This document shows positions 8,200 to 17,130 of a stretch of 50,818 nucleotides of DNA, piece after piece. The stretch is taken from contig JAKAOH010000008.1 of NCBI GenBank assembly GCA_021812285.1, forward strand, positions 1 to 50,818, written 5' to 3'. The first letter of the stretch is position 1; each line of letters opens with the position of its first letter. The notes under the pieces are model-generated. The model was not told the origin of the DNA and searched no databases. It saw nothing but the letters and a program-made list of their open reading frames with translations. Source of the DNA: Acidobacteriota bacterium. GTDB taxonomy: Bacteria > Acidobacteriota > Terriglobia > Acidiferrales > UBA7541. The position numbers and the translations under genes are program-made.

Positions 8200-8568
8200 T
8201 TACACCACAGTTCCACGCTGTGAAACCGAGTTCGCTGGAACCAGGGGGCAATCGGCCGCCGGTGCCGGCGGCCGATTGCCCAGCGCCGAGTGCGGCCGCC
8301 TCGTGTTGTACTCCACCCGCCACTTCTCGATCACCACCTGCGCTTCCCGCAGCGAATCAAAAATCTCTTCGTTCAAACACTCATCCCGCAGCTTCCCGTT
8401 GAAGCTCTCCCCGTAGCCGTTCTCCCAGGAACTCCCGGGTTCGATGTACAGCGTGCCTGTCCCCAGATTCCCCGGCCACTTCCGCAGTTCCTTGGCGACG
8501 AATTCTGGCCCACGGCACCACGCCGCGGTCCACCCTAGCTCAGTTTGTCCGTGCTGGCATGGCGGCAC
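8200..8568 (-). mobile_element. IS3-family transposase (orfB), C-terminal fragment
   Basis: On the minus strand the frame contains GPEFVAKELRKW, YIEPGSSWENGYGESFNGKL, RDECLNEEIFDSLREAQVVI and YNTRRPHSALG, from about 8511 down to 8260. These are the last third of the rve/DDE catalytic domain of IS3-group orfB proteins. The beginning of orfB and all of orfA are missing, and the C-terminal end is altered by a second perfect inverted repeat. It is opposite in orientation to the adjacent IS481 fragment. Confidence 0.8.
8246..8281. repeat. Perfect 17-bp inverted repeat with 2-base centre
   Basis: GGGCAATCGGCCGCCGG at 8246-8262 is exactly complementary to CCGGCGGCCGATTGCCC at 8265-8281 around TG. 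It covers the codons just after the HSALG motif of the IS3-type fragment, where family members normally read GYRPP; here the sequence reads GNRPPAPAADCP. Confidence 0.95.
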
Positions 8569-8602
8569 CGGAATTCAGCCTGCGAAGGCAGGGCCTCACT
8601 TA

Positions 8603-9262
8603 TTATGGTAGGCGTACTTCTGCGGCGTAGAGGTCGTAAAAGCTGCGGGTGAAACCGATGATGGGCGATCCGTCGGGCGCGACGCCAAACAAGGCACAAC
8701 GAGGAACTCCTGACTTTAAATATGCGGAAAAATCCTCCACCGGTTCGACGCGTTCAAGCAGCGTGTTGTAACGGTAGAGGGGTTCGCCTGCCTCGTGCAG
8801 GTCCTGGAAATAGAGGAAGCGGCTATCGGGCGACCACACACTGATGCCCAGGCCGAGTCCGTGCGCGATCACGGTCCACTTTTCCGCGCGCACGTCCCAC
8901 AGCTTGAGCTGAGTCCCATCGTCAGAAGTTGCGGAAATAAAACGCCCGTCGGGCGACCACCGACACATCGCGAGATCGGTCGAGCCCGGAATCTTTGTAG
9001 TCTGCCGGCTGGCAAACTTAACGACCAGCAATTCCCGGTCATTCGATCCCCGTGGCCCCGTGGCGACGGAAACCACCAGACGATTCCCGTGCCCGGACCA
9101 ATCGGCATCGCGCATGTCCCGGTCGCTTTGGAAAAGCGCCTGCGGTTTGCCGCCGTTCACGGGAACCACGTACACCTTCGCCGGCTGATTTGGCTGTTGG
9201 CCGTCAAAGACGATCCACCGGCCATCCGTCTCGTTGGAATCTTTCGAGTACTGGTTGACCGG
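8603..9262 (-). pseudogene. C-terminal half of a TolB-like beta-propeller protein
   Basis: The minus-strand frame shows successive propeller-type repeats: TDGRWIVFDGQQPNQPAKVY, DADWSGHGNRLVVSV, CRWSPDGRFISATSDDGTQL and SVWSPDSRFLYFQDLHEAGE, ending in YAAEVRLP and a normal stop. Such tails usually belong to Acidobacteriota proteins with an N-terminal DNA-binding domain, a membrane segment and a periplasmic propeller. Here the N-terminal half is missing: resemblance begins near 9262, although the frame stays open to 9382, and the sequence beyond belongs to a different remnant on the other strand. It is most likely a truncated gene. Confidence 0.6.
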
Positions 9263-9326
9263 CGGAAGACGCAGCGGGGCACGCGTGTGCAAGCAAACGT
9301 TGTGGCGGGCCGAGCAGCGAATTCCC

Positions 9327-9536
9327 TCCGATGGCCGTCCGATTCCGGTCTCCTTCGCGATTCCCGAAGACGCGTTTCCCACCGGCTATCTCTTGCATCC
9401 GCATGCCATTCTGTGGCGTCTCAGGGCCACAGCCGAAGCCAACGGCCGGAAATACGAATCCAATTTCGAGGTGCCCGTGTTCAATTCTGGCGCCTCAGAA
9501 GGAACGCAGACTTCTGAAGTGGGACAGGTCCCATGA
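9327..9536 (+). pseudogene. C-terminal tail resembling DUF3592-type membrane proteins
   Basis: The frame ending at 9536 reads IPVSFAIPEDAFPTG, ILWRLRATAEANGRKYESNF and EVPVF. The pattern of a short beta-rich segment with W-R-L-x-A, a charged turn and FEVPVF resembles the end of DUF3592-containing proteins. The membrane part is absent upstream, where the opposite-strand propeller remnant begins. It is likely a truncation; the family assignment is tentative. Confidence 0.4.
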
Positions 9537-9758
9537 ACGACGGGTGAGAGAGTGGGAGTGCCCCGAGCGTGTCGCTATAGACCTGGTGGAGCAGACAGTG
9601 GCGTCATTCGCTCAGCAGCGGGGCAATTGACGCACCAGAAGCCGGGCGTGCTTGTTTTGCCTCTTGTTCATCTTTCCTAGAATCAACGAAATAGCCATTT
9701 GGTCTGTAGCTTGCTCGCACGTAGGCAGAGTGCAGACGCGGGGGAAAGAGGTGACGTC

Positions 9759-11378
9759 ATGCGAAGGACTTTCTCACCCTCTTGGTTTTTTGGCCCCCTG
9801 CCCATCGTCTTTGCCTCACTGCTTTTCAGCCTGTGCGGATACGCCCAAAGCACAACCGGAACTCCCCCGAACGACGGAGCCCGAAGTTCGCAAGCCGGGC
9901 CGGTTGTTTTTCCGCCTGATCAAGTCAAGGAGCAGATGATCGGGGAAATCTCTCCCGGCGCGGAAATCGATTCTGCGCGGAGCACGGAAAATCATATTGC
10001 CTGGGTGGAAAAGGCCGGCGGAAGAAGCACAGTCCGGCTCGACGGCCAGCAGGTCGGCGACACGTACGAAGAGGTGAAATATCTGACCTTCAGCGACGAC
10101 GAGCAGCATCTGGCCTTTGTCGCCAAACGCAATTCGAGATGGGTTTTGGTGGAGGACGGAGCCGGCAAGTCTCGCGAGTACGGCAGGCTGACGGCCCCGG
10201 AACTCAGCGCGAACGGAAAATTCTTCGCGGTTGGCGCCTGTCTGGAAAAAAAGTGCCGTCTCGTCGTCAACGGAGAAGAGACGGGGCCGGAGTACGAAGA
10301 TATTTCCGCCCCCAGATTCACCGCGGATGGCGAGCACTCCGTCTATTTTGGCAAGAGAAACAAGCAATGGATCCAGGTGTTCGACGGCAAGGAGCAGGGT
10401 CCGGAAATGGACGACTTCGCCTACTGGCTTTTCTCCCCGGATCGTCAGAGTGTGGTCGTTGCCGCTCGCATGGGGAGCGATTGGACCTGGATCGTAAACG
10501 GTGCGCCGGGGCCGGCGTTCGATGTCCTGGGCAGCATCGATTTCAGCCCCGACGGCAAGCACTATGCTTATGGCGGCACGGACGCAAAGTGGGGTTTCAA
10601 AAAGCACAAAACGCGCGGGGTGATCGTCATCGATGGCAAGGTTGCTGGCACGTTTGAAGGCAGCGGATTTGGCGGGGGATGGCAGGGACTGTTTGGCACG
10701 AGTCAGAGGATCAACACGGGCCCGCACCACCTGTTCCCCGACTTCCACGGCGTCTCCGACCCGCAGTATGCACCGGATGGAAAACTTGTGTACGCGGGCA
10801 GGATGAGCGAGGGAAACGTGGTCGTCTACGTGGACGGCGCGCCGGGCCCGAGCTTTGACGACATCGTCAGCCCCATCGGGATTTCCGGGGACGGCAAGCA
10901 TATCGCTTATATCGGCAAGAAGGGGGATTCGTTCGTCGAAGTGCGGGATCAGGTTCTCGGCCCGGGTTTCCCCGGCAAGCGCGAAACCAGCTTCGTGGGT
11001 CTGCTCGCCATCAACAAGGACGGCTCTCATCTCGCCTACGAGATCGTGCGTGGCGGCAGCTCGTTCAAGGAGGGCCGCACCACGCGAGCGCTCCGCCGGA
11101 TGGTGATCGACAGGAATGCGGCGCAGGAGTATGACGCTTTGGGCATGGGGAATTTTGTCTTCAGCGCGGATGCGCAACATCACTTTTACGAAGTGTATGG
11201 CGCCTCGGGGAATCGGGACCGCGTCATTTTCGATGGCATGGAGAGCAAGCTGTACGACACGGTGCTCCGCCACAGCGCGATGTTTGTCGACGAAGCCACG
11301 ATTGAATTTGTCGCACAGGATGGGCGGCGCCTGGTCCGCGTCCTCGAAACGCTGCCCGCCGGCGCGAGCGCGCACTAA
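9759..11378 (+). CDS. Secreted beta-propeller-like repeat protein
   Basis: A protein of about 539 residues from the ATG at 9759, which has GAGGTGA just upstream; in-frame starts further up lack a site. It begins with a signal peptide (MRRTFSPSWFFGPLPIVFAS, hydrophobic, ending near CGYAQS). The mature part holds at least six repeats that combine a strand with DG or DE plus K/E-H-x-A-Y or F (for example SDDEQHLAFVAKR, SPDGKHYAYGG, SGDGKHIAYIGKK) with a second motif of the form V-D/N-G-x-x-G-P-x-F/Y-D (VNGAPGPAFDV, VDGAPGPSFDDI). This suggests a periplasmic or outer-surface propeller related to WD40-like TolB repeats. No enzymatic motif was seen. Function unknown. Confidence 0.75.
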   Translation: MRRTFSPSWFFGPLPIVFASLLFSLCGYAQSTTGTPPNDGARSSQAGPVVFPPDQVKEQMIGEISPGAEIDSARSTENHIAWVEKAGGRSTVRLDGQQVGDTYEEVKYLTFSDDEQHLAFVAKRNSRWVLVEDGAGKSREYGRLTAPELSANGKFFAVGACLEKKCRLVVNGEETGPEYEDISAPRFTADGEHSVYFGKRNKQWIQVFDGKEQGPEMDDFAYWLFSPDRQSVVVAARMGSDWTWIVNGAPGPAFDVLGSIDFSPDGKHYAYGGTDAKWGFKKHKTRGVIVIDGKVAGTFEGSGFGGGWQGLFGTSQRINTGPHHLFPDFHGVSDPQYAPDGKLVYAGRMSEGNVVVYVDGAPGPSFDDIVSPIGISGDGKHIAYIGKKGDSFVEVRDQVLGPGFPGKRETSFVGLLAINKDGSHLAYEIVRGGSSFKEGRTTRALRRMVIDRNAAQEYDALGMGNFVFSADAQHHFYEVYGASGNRDRVIFDGMESKLYDTVLRHSAMFVDEATIEFVAQDGRRLVRVLETLPAGASAH

Positions 11379-11569
11379 CGTGCGGCGCCTGGCGCGTAAA
11401 AGTGACCTGACCGGCGATTCTTGTACCAGGTGAAATGAGAGAGAACCCCCTGTTTGAGCGGACCTTTTGTGCTTTCAAGGCTTTGCATCGCGCAAGCTTC
11501 CCTTCCTTGCGCATCGAGGAGGACGCCAACGAGGAACGGTGGCGGATTAGAACCGTTCCGAGAGACCGG

Positions 11570-13273
11570 CTATTGCTGCTGGTGGCCCGCGTTTTTCTTC
11601 GAATCGGATTTGGCCAGACTGCCTCGTGCGCCAGCGGCACCTTCCCCGCCTGCCCGCTCGAGGTGCAAGTAAAAGGGAGCGAGTTCAAACGGCATCTTTT
11701 CCCGCGGGTAAAGCAGCTGAACCGCCTGCGTGCGCATCATCGCGATTCTATCGTTCCACGGATTCACCTTGATTCGCGAGCCGAGCGGAAGCGCGGCGAT
11801 CTGTTTCACGTTGGCGGGCTGCAGTTGCGGCGCGAGCCGCTCGATCGCCGCGATTTCTTCCGGCCGATTCCCCAGGTGCGGGCTGATCAATTGCGGCAAT
11901 TGCTTCGATTCCGCCTGGAGCGCCTTCAGAAACAACCCCGCGTTCCCCAGCGAATTCTTGTAGGGTGAATGTTCGAGCAACTCGACGGCCTTCGTGCTGG
12001 CCTCTGTCATCGACCGCCGGCTTTCATGAAAGTCGAGCACGTGGAACGTGTTTTTCACGTTGAAGATCATCCGATCGCTGAAGGCGTATTCGGTGTTGAT
12101 GCTGTGCCCCAGCAAGATCTCCGCCAATTCCTGCGCCAGCATGGCGGCCAGGCTCGATTCGTCCGGCAGAACGTCAATCAGCCCTCGGCTGAGAACAATC
12201 GTATGGCCGACGGCGAAGGCTTCGAGCGGCGTGGTCATCAGCACGCGGCACCGCACGTCCGGCTCGAGGTCGAGTTTGTTGCTGATGACCAGATTATTCA
12301 CCACCGTGTCCAACACCTTGTCCACCGGGCCCGGTGGCGCCAGCAATCCGATCGATTGCAGGCGGTCGAGAACGTTCTGTGCCGCCTCGTCTTCGAACGC
12401 ACGCTCGGACTGCACCGGCGAAAGGTCGTCATTGGCCCGGCTCCGGTCCTCGATGGGTTTCGAGCCCTTCGACGATTCGACAAGGATGCGGCTCAGTTCC
12501 TGCTCTCGCACCGCCGGGCTCAGGTTGTATCCCCACAACCGCATCTGCGCCCGGAATCGCACGTACCCGAACTCCTCGCTCGGCTCGTTTTCCTCGCTGT
12601 AGACGAAGGCCGGCAGCCAGACGCCCGGAGCCACGTTCACCCGCCAGCTATCGAAGTGGAAGTAGGTCCCAAACCGGGGATCGGGATAGAAAATCCCGTT
12701 GAACCGGACAATCGCGAAATCGCGGTCTTCCACCCAGATGCGCCCCTTAAACCTGCCTTGCCCCGCCTTCGGCTTCGGAATCACGTCGAAGACCAGGCAA
12801 CGCACATCGCCCAGGAACTCCCGCCGCACGTAGCGGAATCGGTAATGGGTGCGGTCGAGACCTCGCGCGTCCGGAAAAATCATCTGCAGAAATCCCGCCG
12901 GATCGTAACTATTGGTGAAAAGTTCGCGGAAGGGCATCGCAATCATTTTCGCGAAACCTCCGGTTCGCGTGTCGAACGGCCGAAAGGCCAGCCCGCGCGC
13001 CAGTTCTGCTCTGCCGAGGTAGTAATAGTCGTGCACCGGCACTGGTCCCAGCTCGTGCGTCGGTTTGGTGTTCTGAATGTAGATTTCCACCAGCGGCGTA
13101 TACCGCTCCACGCGTGCTATCAGGGCGTTTTCCTGCCGAATGACGCGATCGATGATTTGGTTCGTGGCCGATTCCTGCGCCGGGACCGGCGCCGGCGGAC
13201 TGCCTTGGGCTCGGATGGCGCCGCCGAGCGCAAGAATTGCCGAAAGCACCGCGGGTAATTTCCAGCCGAGCAT
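11570..13273 (-). CDS. M48-like protein with degenerate metalloprotease motif
   Basis: A 567-residue exported protein from ATG 13273 (GAGGAGGG upstream; signal peptide MLGWKLPAVLSAILALGG). Residues ~30-260 form a beta-rich region seen in Acidobacteriota proteins of unknown role. Residues ~340-450 resemble the M48 peptidase core: an h-x-h-S-R-G-L-hh-hL element (TIVLSRGLIDVLPDESSLAA) followed by MLAQELAEILLGHS. In active M48 enzymes the latter would be HExxH; here both His are replaced (Gln and Glu, residues 381-385), so it probably cannot bind zinc in the normal way. The gene lies 14 bases after the TonB-like gene on the same strand, so the two probably form an operon. Confidence 0.7.
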   Translation of the reverse strand: MLGWKLPAVLSAILALGGAIRAQGSPPAPVPAQESATNQIIDRVIRQENALIARVERYTPLVEIYIQNTKPTHELGPVPVHDYYYLGRAELARGLAFRPFDTRTGGFAKMIAMPFRELFTNSYDPAGFLQMIFPDARGLDRTHYRFRYVRREFLGDVRCLVFDVIPKPKAGQGRFKGRIWVEDRDFAIVRFNGIFYPDPRFGTYFHFDSWRVNVAPGVWLPAFVYSEENEPSEEFGYVRFRAQMRLWGYNLSPAVREQELSRILVESSKGSKPIEDRSRANDDLSPVQSERAFEDEAAQNVLDRLQSIGLLAPPGPVDKVLDTVVNNLVISNKLDLEPDVRCRVLMTTPLEAFAVGHTIVLSRGLIDVLPDESSLAAMLAQELAEILLGHSINTEYAFSDRMIFNVKNTFHVLDFHESRRSMTEASTKAVELLEHSPYKNSLGNAGLFLKALQAESKQLPQLISPHLGNRPEEIAAIERLAPQLQPANVKQIAALPLGSRIKVNPWNDRIAMMRTQAVQLLYPREKMPFELAPFYLHLERAGGEGAAGARGSLAKSDSKKNAGHQQQ

Positions 13274-13287
13274 GCTCCCTCCTCGGT

Positions 13288-14322
13288 TCAATAGGCCAAT
13301 CGAAAAACGATCCGTAGCCGAGCCCGTTCGTCCACCGGCTTGCCGTCCACGCGCTCGGGCCGAAACCGGATGCGCTCTGCTGCGGAAACCGCTGCCTCGT
13401 CCAGCCCGTAGCCCAGTCCGCGTACGACTCGCAGCACCCGCACCGTCCCGCTTGCCCCAAAAATCACTTCGAGCACCACATTGCCCTCGATCTTCTTCGC
13501 TCGCGCCTCGGCGGTATAAACCGGGTCCGGTTTCTCGAGGATCTTGACCGGCTGGACGGATGGCTTCGCTTCGCGTGGCGCCGCGGCTCTGGCTACGGGA
13601 ATCGTTGCCTGGTCGCTGAACCCTCCCTCGCGAATCCTCCCGCTGCTCGGCCGGTTTCCCCCTGCTCCGGATACGGCCACCACGCTGCCGAAGCCCGCTC
13701 TCGCAGTCGCTCCCCGTCCGCTGGGAACTCCGTCCGTGCCTTTGCCCGGTCCGATAGGCGCGTTAAAGGAGCCGACATGAGCGATGATCATTGTGCTGGG
13801 TGTTTTGCCGGTCGCCGCCACGCCCATCGGATCGCCAAAGCCGCCCGTCTTAACTGTGGGCAGAGCCCGCGGGAGGGTTGGCGCCGCAACGCTTGGCGCA
13901 AGGACCCCGGTGTGAATGGCCGGAGCCGGAGGTTCTATCGAACGATACCTGGCTGCTGGCGCGTGAAAGGTGGGCGTGGGCATTGGCACCTTGGCCACGC
14001 GTACGCGCCTTCGCAAAATTTCCGGCCGCGGAGGCGTCAGCGCCGGCGACTCCTCCCGCTCGACGCGAGGCGGATTCATGGCAATTCTTGGCCTTGGCTC
14101 GGGCTGCTTCACCTCCCGAGCCGCGTGGAACACCAACTCGCTCAGTTGGCTGCCCGCGGAAATTTCTGGAAAAGGCCGGGTCGGAATCGCCAGGATGAGC
14201 AGGCAGACCACACACTCCACGACAATCGCCGCCAGGAAGGCACCCGACCGCGATTTCCCCTCCGGCAAGAGCGTGAAGCTCTCCGGGCAGTTCCCCGCTA
14301 TTTGGTCCCCGGCTGAGCCCAT
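13288..14322 (-). CDS. TonB C-terminal domain protein (energy transducer-like)
   Basis: A 344-residue protein with one transmembrane segment near residues 29-46 (AFLAAIVVECVVCLLILAIP), a long Pro/Arg/Ala-rich periplasmic linker and a TonB C-terminal domain at about 255-344 (EKPDPVYTAEARAKKIEGNV, then VVLEVIF, GLDEAAVSAAERIRFRP and a final V-x-hhFRL). This topology fits TonB-family energy transducers that contact outer-membrane receptors. ExbB/ExbD are not nearby. AGAGGG precedes the ATG. The gene is upstream of and probably co-transcribed with the M48-like gene. Confidence 0.85.
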   Translation of the reverse strand: MGSAGDQIAGNCPESFTLLPEGKSRSGAFLAAIVVECVVCLLILAIPTRPFPEISAGSQLSELVFHAAREVKQPEPRPRIAMNPPRVEREESPALTPPRPEILRRRVRVAKVPMPTPTFHAPAARYRSIEPPAPAIHTGVLAPSVAAPTLPRALPTVKTGGFGDPMGVAATGKTPSTMIIAHVGSFNAPIGPGKGTDGVPSGRGATARAGFGSVVAVSGAGGNRPSSGRIREGGFSDQATIPVARAAAPREAKPSVQPVKILEKPDPVYTAEARAKKIEGNVVLEVIFGASGTVRVLRVVRGLGYGLDEAAVSAAERIRFRPERVDGKPVDERARLRIVFRLAY

Positions 14323-14890
14323 TTTCCCTCTCTCATCGAGCCTGCTTCGTTCCGGGGCGCCTGGCCGGGAACGATGCCTGGGGAACGTCTGCTGGGCCGA
14401 TTTCTCTACCGGCGATTCGGGCGCGAGTCATCCCGGCCGTCCATTTTAGGATTGCCGGACCATGTCCGGGATGGCACGGCCTTGCGGTCGCCTGTCGCTG
14501 CGATACCGCTGCTTCCCCGTTGGAAGCAGCGGGGTGAAAATTTGGTTTCCTCGCGAATTCCCGCCGCGCAGCCTTTTCGTCCCAACCCGCGACCTGGGAA
14601 CGGCTCGCGCGACAGGATTCACCCTACACCGGATTCTGCAGCCAGAATAAACCCACACTGCTCCGCGAACAATAGCCCTTTGCGTCGGGCAATTTTGCAC
14701 TCGGCCACCGCGGCACAAATTTTGCCGCACGGGGACATACAAAGGGATCTTTTTCCCTTCGTCGTTCTCTGTAGGGAAAGCAAACATCGGCGGAGGGGCC
14801 GGGAGGGGATGGCAGGCCTGCACCGGAGGAAATGTGCCGGGTGAATCGTTTACGATTTTTCGTGCGTGCCATTTTCCACAGGTACTGCCG
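14323..14890. other. Divergent intergenic region with small hairpins
   Basis: No gene was recognised in this interval between the minus-strand TonB-like gene and the plus-strand regulator. Two hairpins are visible: CCGGAC-CAT-GTCCGG at about 14456-14470, and CCGCTGCTTCC (14506-14516) pairing with GGAAGCAGCGG (14522-14532). Neither has a T-run on either strand, so they are not obvious terminators. Confidence 0.45.
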
Positions 14891-14919
14891 TTGACACCTG
14901 GACCGCCACGGGCTAGCAT
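14891..14919 (+). promoter_or_regulatory. Candidate sigma-70 promoter
   Basis: TTGACA at 14891-14896 is followed after exactly 17 bases by TAGCAT at 14914-14919. The -35 is a perfect consensus and the -10 differs at two positions. It is about 75 bases upstream of the first LuxR-type regulator. Confidence 0.6.
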
Positions 14920-14993
14920 TCCGCTCAATCCGGGCCATTCATTCGGTAGAAGTCGACCCTCTCTGAAGGAATTCCTGGGGGTAATGGCTTGAG

Positions 14994-15659
14994 ATGGAAA
15001 CAGTCCTTATAGTTAGTGCAAATCGTTTTTTTTGTGAATCTCTGTACCGGCTCCTGCGCCGCGAAAAAACGGTTCGCGTGCTGGAGCTTGGCGTGACTCC
15101 CTCCCGAGTTGCCGAGGAAGTTCCCCGCGTGAATCCTCAGATTGCCATCCTGACGGCTGAATCCGACGATCCCGATTGCACCACCGCTCATGTTCTGCAC
15201 GCGGGGACGCCACAAGTGAAAATTCTGATGGTTGGCATGCCCGACGATCAGCGCACTTTTTTCCGCGCCGTGCGCGCCGGCGCCGTCGGCTACTTGCTCA
15301 GGGATCTGCCAGGCAAGGAAATCGTCAGTGCCGTTCGTCAGGTGGGGCGCGACGGCGTGGTTTGCCCGCCGCACCTCGAATGGGCGCTGTTTCAGTCCAT
15401 TGCCGCCGGCCCCGCGCCGAATTCAGTCCGCCCGGCAGGCTTGCTTCCGAAACTCACCGGCCGCGAGCGCGAACTCACCGGCCTTCTCTGCCAGGGCCTG
15501 ACGAACAAGGAAATCGCGGCACGCTTGAATCTCTCGGTCCCCACGGTGAAAACCCACATCCACAACCTGCTGCAGAAAACCGATTCCGAAAATCGCGCCG
15601 ATCTGATGCGCACCCTCGAGCTTCTGCCCGAGACGCAGGCCCTCCACGCCACTGCGTAG
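14994..15659 (+). CDS. LuxR/NarL-type regulator with aspartate-less receiver (copy 1)
   Basis: A 221-residue protein with a receiver-like N-terminal domain (1-125) and a LuxR/GerE helix-turn-helix at about 148-212 (LTGRERELTGLLCQGLTNKE, then AARLNLSVPTVKTHIHNLLQ). The receiver fold is recognisable (VLIVSANRFFCESL at the start, FFRAVRAGAVGYLLRDL at the alpha4-beta5 end with the switch Lys lost). However, the acidic pair after beta1 is Ser-Ala, and the phospho-acceptor position in NPQIAILT is Thr. It therefore probably acts without phosphorelay, through ligand or partner binding. It is a close paralog of the gene at 17574. A two-codon frame (ATG GCT TGA) lies immediately before the start. Confidence 0.85.
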   Translation: METVLIVSANRFFCESLYRLLRREKTVRVLELGVTPSRVAEEVPRVNPQIAILTAESDDPDCTTAHVLHAGTPQVKILMVGMPDDQRTFFRAVRAGAVGYLLRDLPGKEIVSAVRQVGRDGVVCPPHLEWALFQSIAAGPAPNSVRPAGLLPKLTGRERELTGLLCQGLTNKEIAARLNLSVPTVKTHIHNLLQKTDSENRADLMRTLELLPETQALHATA

Positions 15660-15720
15660 TCCCGCCCACCGCTGAAGCCGCGCCCTCGCCTTCACGCCGA
15701 CCGGTCCTCCAACAACATGG

Positions 15721-17130
15721 TCATCCGCTTGGCGTCGAAGAGAGGGCGTAGTGCGGAGGCTTCGCAATCGGCCGCGGCTCGGCGGTCACCATCCCCGACG
15801 GCGCGACCGCGTACTCGGCCCAGCCGTCCCCCGGCGTCCACACGCTGATCGGGGGCGGATGCAATCGCTCTGGAGCCATGGCCAGGGAGTGGTGGATTTT
15901 CCCTTCCTTCTCCAAATGACGGTACAGCATGCCGTAGCCGGAGGAATGTCGCATCGAAACGGGATGAATCGTTGGCGCCGCGCGGAACTGGTAAATCGTG
16001 CTCACCGGCTGGCCGCTGCCCACCTCATACTTTTCGATCCGGACGCGATCGCCGTAATCGCGGATGGATTGTATGTCATCCTCGTACCGGCCCTCCGCCA
16101 GATTCACCCTCGTCCGCGGGAAAACGAAATACTCATCAACCGCGCCCGGCGGGCAGCTCACGCAATCATGCCGTGTACCGCCCGTTTGCGGAGACGCGGC
16201 AAAAGGCCGATTCAGATTCACCACGGCCAGAATTCCAGCCGAATATTCGTTGTTGAATCCGCCCGCCAGCATGTAGGTTCCGGCCGCCGTCTCGACTTCA
16301 TTCAAGCTGGTCAGCACGCCAGTATTGACGAAGCGCAACTTCGCCTCACCTGTTTCCAGGTTCAATTGCACGACGAACGAGTCGCCCCACGTGTGGTGAT
16401 CCTCGGCAACCCAAATCGATCGTTTCCCATTGGCTTCGGCAACGAAAAGCGCGGTTAACTTCCAGGGCCCGGAAAGAACGTTGCGCCCGAATTGAAATTT
16501 CTCATGAGCAACGTAGGACCAGATTAGCTTTCCGCCATTCGAAAAGCAGTCCACGGCGTATTCATACGAACTGTCGGGATTGAAGCCCAGCCGAAGCGGA
16601 GCCACCAGAACGACTACCCGTTTCTCTCCGTGGTCGAGATCCAAAACGCGGACAAAATCCGTAGTTTTTGCCAGCGGGCTCCAGGGTTTGGAAATCAGCG
16701 GCCAGGGAAACCGGTATTTCCACAGTTCGTTGTCCCCGTGCCAGGCCACCGCCGCCTCGGAAGTAAACGTGACCCTCGTCACATTCGGCGGGCGGCCGAC
16801 ATGAGACTCACGGATGTAGAAGAAGCCTCCGAGCACAGCGAGAACCAACAGTCCCAACACCCCGGCGGCAAGAGCCCACCGCGCTGACTTTCGCATCGAG
16901 TGCGCTCGCGGCGCTTCCAGCTTGTCTTGCGGATTTCCGTCGTCGCGGCGGCCCAGCCATTCGGAGATTTCCGACCGTGAAGCGAAGACCCGCCCACGCT
17001 TGCTCCCCGGCACGCGATGCACCGGCATCCCATGCTGCGCCGCCCACCGCATCGCGGTGCGCTCGTCGCGGCCCAGGAACGCCGCGATTTCTTTCCAGGA
17101 CTCTAGCCGATCCGAATCGTCAGGAGACAT
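15721..17130 (-). CDS. Membrane-anchored HTH sensor with periplasmic propeller-like domain
   Basis: A 469-residue one-component regulator candidate. Residues ~10-60 form an excisionase/MerR-like helix-turn-helix (LESWKEIAAFLGRDERTAMR, then HRVPGSKRGRVFASRSEISE). A membrane segment follows at ~83-105 (RWALAAGVLGLLVLAVLGGF). The remaining ~360 residues are predicted periplasmic and beta-rich, with propeller-like strands but weak repeats. This architecture is common in Acidobacteriota. It is convergent with regulator copy 1 and divergent from copy 2, sitting exactly between them, which suggests a shared regulatory job, possibly sensing the envelope and controlling the EPS locus. Ligand unknown. 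Confidence 0.75.
   Translation of the reverse strand: MSPDDSDRLESWKEIAAFLGRDERTAMRWAAQHGMPVHRVPGSKRGRVFASRSEISEWLGRRDDGNPQDKLEAPRAHSMRKSARWALAAGVLGLLVLAVLGGFFYIRESHVGRPPNVTRVTFTSEAAVAWHGDNELWKYRFPWPLISKPWSPLAKTTDFVRVLDLDHGEKRVVVLVAPLRLGFNPDSSYEYAVDCFSNGGKLIWSYVAHEKFQFGRNVLSGPWKLTALFVAEANGKRSIWVAEDHHTWGDSFVVQLNLETGEAKLRFVNTGVLTSLNEVETAAGTYMLAGGFNNEYSAGILAVVNLNRPFAASPQTGGTRHDCVSCPPGAVDEYFVFPRTRVNLAEGRYEDDIQSIRDYGDRVRIEKYEVGSGQPVSTIYQFRAAPTIHPVSMRHSSGYGMLYRHLEKEGKIHHSLAMAPERLHPPPISVWTPGDGWAEYAVAPSGMVTAEPRPIAKPPHYALSSTPSG

Noticed and set aside
9816-11375. 519-residue minus-strand open frame
   Set aside because: Antisense of the secreted propeller protein, which has a signal peptide, a ribosome site and repeat motifs.
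11969-13258. 429-residue plus-strand open frame
   Set aside because: Antisense of the M48-like gene; rich in Arg/His/Val with no recognisable motif.
14506-14532. Terminator at the CCGCTGCTTCC/GGAAGCAGCGG hairpin
   Set aside because: No T-run follows on either strand and both flanking genes point away from it.
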